Below are positions 5,711 through 9,289 of a DNA stretch of 9,289 nt, piece by piece (position 1 is the stretch's first letter; the number at the start of each line of letters is the position of its first letter). The notes beneath the pieces are model-generated. The model saw nothing but the letters and a program-made list of their open reading frames with translations, did not search any database and was not told where the DNA came from. Source of the DNA: Acidimicrobiales bacterium (lineage in GTDB: Bacteria; Actinomycetota; Acidimicrobiia; Acidimicrobiales; Poriferisodalaceae); contig JAGQSP010000276.1 in assembly GCA_020439485.1 (NCBI GenBank), forward strand, positions 1 to 9,289, written 5' to 3'. A program made the translations under genes and the position numbers.

Positions 5711-6061
5711 TCAGCGCGTCGATCGCTCGCCCCCAACACCGGTGTATAGCGACAACGGCTCGGTCCATCGTCGTGTCAGCCAGTCGGTGTCGCGAGCGTG
5801 GGCGTGGAAATGCTCGGGCACCTGGCGCATCACCCTGTCGATGCTGTGACACCCAACACCAAAGCGCAGGTCGGCAGCCTCTACCAGGCGCGACAGCATG
5901 TGGTCGATCTCGGCCTCGGGTGGAGCGGTGCCGTGTTGCTTCCAAACGACCATCGGGGTCGAGCAGGCTTCACAGTCGGCGACCCAACAGACCTCGTCCT
6001 CGTGATACCAGTGCGTGAAGCGAGCGGCCTCGCACAGCTCACACCCGGGTTCGGTGCTCAT
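5711..6061 (-). CDS. Small HIT-like protein with zinc-type cysteine pairs
   Basis: This 116-residue protein resembles the histidine-triad (HIT) superfamily of nucleotide hydrolases and transferases. The key motif is His84-Phe-His86-Ala-His88 in PEHFHAHARD, matching the H-x-H-x-H core that holds the nucleophilic histidine. N-terminally there is Cys7-x-x-Cys10, then Cys25, Cys30 and Cys33, and PMVVWKQHG (residues 36-44), which resembles the beta-strand ending in histidine in HIT proteins. CxxC plus that histidine could bind zinc, as in several HIT members. The ATG overlaps the trpA stop as ATGA, so it should be translated together with TrpA. No tryptophan pathway step calls for a HIT protein, so the tie may be only operonic. 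The substrate is unknown. The family call rests on motif reading and could be wrong if only the HxHxH is coincidental. Confidence 0.7.
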   Translation of the reverse strand: MSTEPGCELCEAARFTHWYHEDEVCWVADCEACSTPMVVWKQHGTAPPEAEIDHMLSRLVEAADLRFGVGCHSIDRVMRQVPEHFHAHARDTDWLTRRWTEPLSLYTGVGGERSTR

Positions 6062-6834
6062 GAACCGTCGACGGCCTGCCTGTACTGGGCAACCAGCTCG
6101 GCAACGCCCTCGGGCCCGTCGCCGTCGAGCAGGCGCCTGACAATGGATGTGCCGACGACGACACCATCGGCGACCTGAACGACCTCGGCGGCCTGTTCTG
6201 GGTTGGAGACCCCCACCCCGACCAGCGTTGGCTTGTCGGTCACCTGTTTGCAGCGGGCGGCGATCTCGACGGCCGAGGCTGCCAACTGGCTGCGTTGACC
6301 GGTTACGCCCATGACACCGACGGCGTACACGAAACCGCGCGATGCGGCGCACAGATCGCCGAGGCGATGGTCTGGGGTGGTGGGTGCAGCCAGTAGCACC
6401 GGCTCAACCCCGGCTGCCGCAGCCGCCTCACGCCATGGTGCCGACTCGACGTAGGGAAGGTCGGGCAGGATGCATCCACTGATGCCCGACCTGGCCAGGT
6501 TGGCTGCAAAACGTTCGTGCCCTGCCCGGTAGGCGAGGTTGTAGTACGTCATGACCGCCAGCGGGATCTCGACATCGAGATTGGCGGCCTCGGCGATGAT
6601 CGAGCCGGGGGTGGATCCGCGCTGCAGCGACTGCCACGACGCCTCTTGGATGACCGGACCATCCATCACCGGGTCGCTGAACGGAATGCCTATCTCGACG
6701 GCGTCGGCGCCTGCCGCGGCGGCGGCTCTGACCGCGTCGACCCATTGCTCCATGCCGCCGGTGATGTAAGGCACCAGGAGTTTGCGGCCGGCGGCCTTGC
6801 GGGCGGTCAGGGTGGCTTCGAGCGAGATCGTCAT
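6058..6834 (-). CDS. trpA: Tryptophan synthase alpha subunit
   Basis: TrpA cleaves indole-3-glycerol phosphate to indole and glyceraldehyde-3-phosphate, passing indole through a tunnel to TrpB in the alpha2-beta2 complex. The protein is a 258-residue TIM barrel, the usual size. Catalytic residues are visible as Glu47 in [11 protein letters not shown] and Asp58 in VMDGPVIQ (Glu49 and Asp60 in E. coli). GVTGQRSQL marks the mobile loop 6, and [11 protein letters not shown] and [10 protein letters not shown] form the phosphate-binding end of the barrel. The ATG overlaps the trpB stop as ATGA, and its own stop overlaps the next start the same way. The frame stays open upstream through the shadow of trpB, but only this start gives the family N-terminus. 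Confidence 0.96.
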   Translation of the reverse strand: MTISLEATLTARKAAGRKLLVPYITGGMEQWVDAVRAAAAAGADAVEIGIPFSDPVMDGPVIQEASWQSLQRGSTPGSIIAEAANLDVEIPLAVMTYYNLAYRAGHERFAANLARSGISGCILPDLPYVESAPWREAAAAAGVEPVLLAAPTTPDHRLGDLCAASRGFVYAVGVMGVTGQRSQLAASAVEIAARCKQVTDKPTLVGVGVSNPEQAAEVVQVADGVVVGTSIVRRLLDGDGPEGVAELVAQYRQAVDGS

Positions 6835-7985
6835 CCGAGAATGTCCATCATCTGGGCGACGTCCTTGTCGCCACGACCCGACAGGTTTATCAGCACCGTC
6901 TTGCCGACGAGGCTGGGCTCGCGGGCCACCCACGCGATTGCGTGGGCCGACTCGAGCGCCGGGATGATGCCCTCGGTGCGGCTCAACAGTTGGAACGCCT
7001 CGATGACCTCTTCGTCGGTGACCGAGACGTACTGGGCGCGGCCGATGCTGGCCAGATGAGAGTGTTCGGGGCCAACGCCGGGATAGTCGAGGCCAGCCGA
7101 GATCGACTCGGCCTCGAGCACCTGGCCGTCCTCGTCCTGCTTCAGGTAGCTCAACATGCCGTGGACCACACCAGGCACCCCACCCTTTACAGCGGCGCCG
7201 CCCGCAGGCTCGACTCCGACCAACTCGGCGTCGGTATCGACGAAGCCCGAGAAGATGCCTATGGCGTTCGAGCCTCCGCCGACGCAAGCGGCCACCACGT
7301 CTGGCACTCCGCCATCGAGCAACTCGGAGCACTGTTGGCGCGCCTCGGCGCCGATGACGCGGTGAAACTCGCGCACCATCCACGGGTACGGGTGAGGACC
7401 CATGACCGAACCAAGGCAGTAGTGGGTGTCTTCCACCGCAGCAACCCAGTGCCGCAGAGCCTCGTTGACCGCGTCTTTCAGAGTTCGAGATCCGCTTTGG
7501 ACGGCTTCGACCTCGGACCCCAGGAGCTTCATCCGAAAGACGTTGAGCGCCTGACGCTCGACGTCTACCGCACCCATGTAGACCTTGCACTCCATTCCGA
7601 GCAGTGCGGCCGCTGTGGCCGTCGCCACGCCGTGCTGGCCGGCCCCGGTCTCTGCCACCAGCTTGGTCTTGCCCATGCGCCGCGCCAGCAGGGCCTGGCC
7701 GATGACGTTGTTGATCTTGTGCGAGCCGGTGTGGTTGAGGTCTTCACGCTTGAGCAGCACGCGCACCCCCAGCTTCTTCGACAGCTGATGGCACTCGGTG
7801 AGCGGTGAGGGTCTGCCTGCGTAGTCGCGCAACACCTGCTCGAACTCGGCGATGAACTCGGGATCGGCCCACGCCTCGGCGAAGGCCTTGGCAAGTTCTT
7901 CGCATGGGGCGATCAGCGACTCGGGAACGAAACGTCCGCCGAACTCGCCGAACCTTCCCTCCGGAGTCGGTGCGGTCATCGTCAT
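6831..7985 (-). CDS. trpB: Tryptophan synthase beta subunit
   Basis: TrpB is the PLP enzyme that condenses indole with serine to give tryptophan. At 384 residues it is slightly shorter than E. coli TrpB. The Schiff-base lysine is Lys90 in [10 protein letters not shown]. The catalytic glutamate is Glu112 in [10 protein letters not shown], the PLP phosphate loop is GGGSN (236-240), and Ser369 in NLSGRGDKD contacts the pyridine nitrogen. Glu345 lies in [11 protein letters not shown]. It is the canonical TrpB1 form that pairs with TrpA. The upstream ATG of two nearby candidates (7985 and 7979) is chosen because an AAGGTGA-type ribosome binding site lies six bases before it. The gene follows trpF by 73 bases and overlaps trpA by four. 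Confidence 0.97.
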   Translation of the reverse strand: MTMTAPTPEGRFGEFGGRFVPESLIAPCEELAKAFAEAWADPEFIAEFEQVLRDYAGRPSPLTECHQLSKKLGVRVLLKREDLNHTGSHKINNVIGQALLARRMGKTKLVAETGAGQHGVATATAAALLGMECKVYMGAVDVERQALNVFRMKLLGSEVEAVQSGSRTLKDAVNEALRHWVAAVEDTHYCLGSVMGPHPYPWMVREFHRVIGAEARQQCSELLDGGVPDVVAACVGGGSNAIGIFSGFVDTDAELVGVEPAGGAAVKGGVPGVVHGMLSYLKQDEDGQVLEAESISAGLDYPGVGPEHSHLASIGRAQYVSVTDEEVIEAFQLLSRTEGIIPALESAHAIAWVAREPSLVGKTVLINLSGRGDKDVAQMMDILG

Positions 7986-7991
7986 GTGGAA

Positions 7992-8000
7992 TCACCTTCC
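7992..8000 (-). promoter_or_regulatory. Ribosome binding site of trpB
   Basis: On the minus strand GGAAGGTGA ends six bases before the trpB ATG at 7985. It pairs well with the 16S anti-Shine-Dalgarno end and selects this ATG over the one six bases later. trpB is therefore translated from its own site, not by coupling to trpF. Confidence 0.7.
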
Positions 8001-8058
8001 GTCGTGGTGGTGTTGGCCGTAAGGGTGTGGCCTGGGCACAAGAGCCAGGGGTGGGCGA

Positions 8059-8772
8059 TCACTCGTCGAGCCAGTCGTAGATCGGGTCGGCCTGTGTCGT
8101 GCCTGCGGGCGGCCGGGCGTCGTCGGCGCGCAAGGCCTCGAGCTGAGCAAACGCCGATCGTGCTGAGAGAACGAACTGCCTCAGTTTCATGGGGTCCTTG
8201 CGCCCGGGCTCGGCTTCTACCCCACTCTTGGCATCGATGCCCCAGGGCTGCACCTGCGCGATGGCGTCTGCGACGTTGTCGGGGCCGAGGCCGCCGGCCA
8301 ATATCAGGCGTGTTCGCGCCGAGCCCGAGTCGAGTAGGCGCCAGTCGAAGACCTCACCCGAACCTGGGGTGATGTTGTCGACCAGAACGGCCGCAGCCCC
8401 GAACTGAGCAGCTCGGTCGATGTCTGGGTCGCCGGCGCTGAAGGCCTTGATGACCGACGGGATCCGCTGGGCGATCCACGCCGATTCCTCGGAGCTCTCG
8501 TGGCCGTGTAGCTGCGCAGCGCCCAGACCCGCGTCGAGCACCGCTTCGACGACACGCTCGGGGGCCTCGTTGCGGAACACCCCAACCGTCAACACGTGAG
8601 GGGGCAGGCGCTTGGCAATGTCTCGAGCCCGGGTGACCGTTACCTGGCTGGTGGACGGAGCGAATATGAAGCCGACCGCATCGGCACCCATGGCCACCGC
8701 CAGCAGGGCATCGTCTTCGGAGGTGATGCCACAGATCTTGACGAAGCCGGGCTGACGATCGGTCGGGAACAC
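8059..8772 (-). CDS. trpF: Phosphoribosylanthranilate isomerase
   Basis: TrpF performs the Amadori rearrangement of N-(5-phosphoribosyl)anthranilate to CdRP, the third committed step to tryptophan. Family landmarks are in order: VKICGIT with general-base Cys14, GADAVGFIFAPS, QLHGHE, VDNITPGSGEVFDW with general-acid Asp143, LAGGLGPDNV and GIDAKSGVEAEPGRKDP. Where the family has Ser-x-Arg-x-Val/Ile (the substrate-binding arginine, Arg36 in Thermotoga), this protein has Ser40-Thr-Ser-Gln-Val44; the AGC serine codon is one base from CGC arginine. The 237 residues exceed the usual 200 or so owing to a charged C-terminal tail ending in DPIYDWLDE. The GTG start lacks a Shine-Dalgarno sequence but has a TACGCT box seven bases upstream. 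It heads the trp cluster and is divergent from tmk. The assignment is firm; activity is less sure because of the missing arginine. Confidence 0.92.
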   Translation of the reverse strand: MFPTDRQPGFVKICGITSEDDALLAVAMGADAVGFIFAPSTSQVTVTRARDIAKRLPPHVLTVGVFRNEAPERVVEAVLDAGLGAAQLHGHESSEESAWIAQRIPSVIKAFSAGDPDIDRAAQFGAAAVLVDNITPGSGEVFDWRLLDSGSARTRLILAGGLGPDNVADAIAQVQPWGIDAKSGVEAEPGRKDPMKLRQFVLSARSAFAQLEALRADDARPPAGTTQADPIYDWLDE

Positions 8773-8779
8773 GTCGGTG

Positions 8780-8785
8780 AGCGTA
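8780..8785 (-). promoter_or_regulatory. Candidate leaderless promoter -10 box of trpF
   Basis: TACGCT on the minus strand fits TANNNT and is separated from the trpF GTG by seven bases, so the transcript would start at or next to the start codon. A leaderless trpF mRNA would leave no room for a leader-peptide attenuator or T-box. No -35 match is seen; that zone is occupied by the palindrome at 8789-8802. Confidence 0.45.
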
Positions 8786-8788
8786 CCC

Positions 8789-8802
8789 GCGCCCGCGGGC
8801 GC
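8789..8802. promoter_or_regulatory. Perfect 14-bp palindrome between trpF and tmk
   Basis: GCGCCCGCGGGCGC is fully self-complementary and lies between the two facing -10 boxes, three bases from the trpF box and six from the tmk box. A dimeric regulator bound here would cover the upstream promoter region of both genes. Because it is all G and C in a GC-rich genome, chance is possible. Confidence 0.4.
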
Positions 8803-8808
8803 AACGGC

Positions 8809-8814
8809 TACGTT
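8809..8814 (+). promoter_or_regulatory. Candidate leaderless promoter -10 box of tmk
   Basis: TACGTT fits TANNNT and ends six bases before the GTG start, which is exactly -12 to -7 for a transcript beginning at the first base of the start codon. There is no Shine-Dalgarno sequence before this GTG, as expected for a leaderless mRNA. Confidence 0.45.
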
Positions 8815-8820
8815 TGTGCC

Positions 8821-9289
8821 GTGCTGATAGCGGTCGAAGGCATCGATGGGGCCGGCAAGCAGACGCTGGCCGACGCTCTAGAGGAGATACTGGTCGACCG
8901 GGGGCGCAACGTCGCACGCATGTCGTTTCCGAGATACGGCTGCACGCCCTTCGGCACGACCATCGCCGCGGCGTTGGAAGGCCACGACCAGACCCTGCTC
9001 GATTCGGTCGAAGCTCTGGCATTCGCGTTTGCGGCCGACCGGTGGCACTACTGGAGTGTCGATCGCGTGCGCCTGGGCCATACCGCGTCGACCGTCACGA
9101 TCGCCGACCGCTGGTGCGCCTCCAACGCCGCCTACGGGAGCGCCCGCCTGGGCACGTCAGGTGCCGATGGCTTCGCCGACTGGATAGCCGAACTCGAGTT
9201 CGAACGATTCGGATTGCCGCGTCCCGCACTGACCGTTCTGCTGGCTACAGGCACGGGCATGGCAGGCGAGCAGCGCCGCAATCGCGATG
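8821..9289 (+). CDS. tmk: Thymidylate kinase (3' partial)
   Basis: Tmk phosphorylates dTMP to dTDP with ATP in dTTP synthesis. The frame runs from GTG to the window edge, giving about 156 residues. It is collinear with the mycobacterial enzyme: VLIAVEGIDGAGKQTL with the P-loop lysine at residue 13, FPRYG in the dTMP-binding region, and the DR motif as Asp96-Arg97 in ADRWCASNAAYGSARL, then ELEFERFGLPRP. Mycobacterial Tmk has arginine in the P-loop position where this protein has Gln14. The C-terminal lid region and the end of the gene are outside the window. The GTG has no ribosome binding site but has a TACGTT box at leaderless spacing. It is divergent from trpF. Confidence 0.93.
   Translation, partial: MLIAVEGIDGAGKQTLADALEEILVDRGRNVARMSFPRYGCTPFGTTIAAALEGHDQTLLDSVEALAFAFAADRWHYWSVDRVRLGHTASTVTIADRWCASNAAYGSARLGTSGADGFADWIAELEFERFGLPRPALTVLLATGTGMAGEQRRNRD

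Noticed and set aside
5446..6018. Long plus-strand open frame (190 codons) opposite the membrane-anchored and HIT-like genes
   Set aside because: It has no recognisable domain, turns into Arg/Ser/Pro-rich shadow sequence, and the minus strand reads a coherent membrane helix, HxHxH motif and ATGA coupling over the same bases.
6835..7590. Upstream extension of the trpA frame giving a protein of about 510 residues
   Set aside because: The added part is a Gly/Arg-rich shadow of trpB; the family N-terminus begins at the ATG that overlaps the trpB stop.
8031..8049. CCTGG/CCAGG inverted repeat between trpF and trpB as an attenuator or terminator
   Set aside because: The stem is only 5 bp with a nine-base loop and no T-run, and there is no leader peptide with Trp codons; chance is likely in this composition.
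7986..8058. Tryptophan T-box or trp leader upstream of trpB
   Set aside because: The 73-bp gap is too short for a T-box and contains no short frame with tandem Trp codons; only the ribosome binding site is convincing.

Overview
The window is GC-rich and densely coded, and every recognisable gene is a housekeeping gene. Its style is actinobacterial. The thymidylate kinase at the right edge has the mycobacterial-type N-terminus, GTG starts are frequent, several genes have a TANNNT -10 box about 6-7 bases before the start codon (leaderless style), and neighbouring genes repeatedly share ATGA stop/start overlaps. I place it in Actinomycetota. A deep-branching group such as Acidimicrobiia is a guess from gene order and composition. 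I see no mobile element, CRISPR array, rRNA or tRNA, and no gene-free stretch over 300 bases.

Left third (1-4264, plus strand) is a type II fatty acid synthesis operon: fabD (5'-truncated by the window edge), fabH, fabG, acpP and fabF. FabD loads malonyl groups onto ACP, FabH primes the chain, FabF elongates it and FabG reduces the beta-keto group. fabD/fabH and fabH/fabG overlap by ATGA, and acpP/fabF by TGATG. Between fabG and acpP lies a 35-bp tandem duplication that includes the fabG stop codon; acpP has its own strong ribosome binding site and perhaps its own promoter. The most unusual protein feature is a C-terminal biotinyl/lipoyl-like domain on FabD that contains no lysine.

Middle (4274-5085, minus strand): fabZ, the dehydratase of the same cycle, converges on fabF across a hairpin. 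Upstream of it is a small lipoprotein-type monohaem cytochrome c that appears to have a leaderless promoter.

Right (5149-8772, minus strand) is a tryptophan operon, trpF-trpB-trpA, followed by a small HIT-like protein whose start overlaps the trpA stop, and then a proline/arginine-rich protein with a C-terminal membrane anchor. TrpF makes CdRP from phosphoribosylanthranilate, and TrpBA performs the last steps from indole-glycerol phosphate to tryptophan; trpC, trpD and trpE are not in view. trpF is divergent from tmk (8821 to the right edge, truncated). Their 48-bp spacer holds two facing leaderless-type -10 boxes around a perfect 14-bp palindrome.

I did not find a clear new multi-gene system. 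The best leads are the FabD fusion domain, the two uncharacterised genes at the tail of the trp operon, the trpF/tmk divergent control region, the duplicated hairpin before acpP, and a substituted substrate-binding arginine in TrpF.
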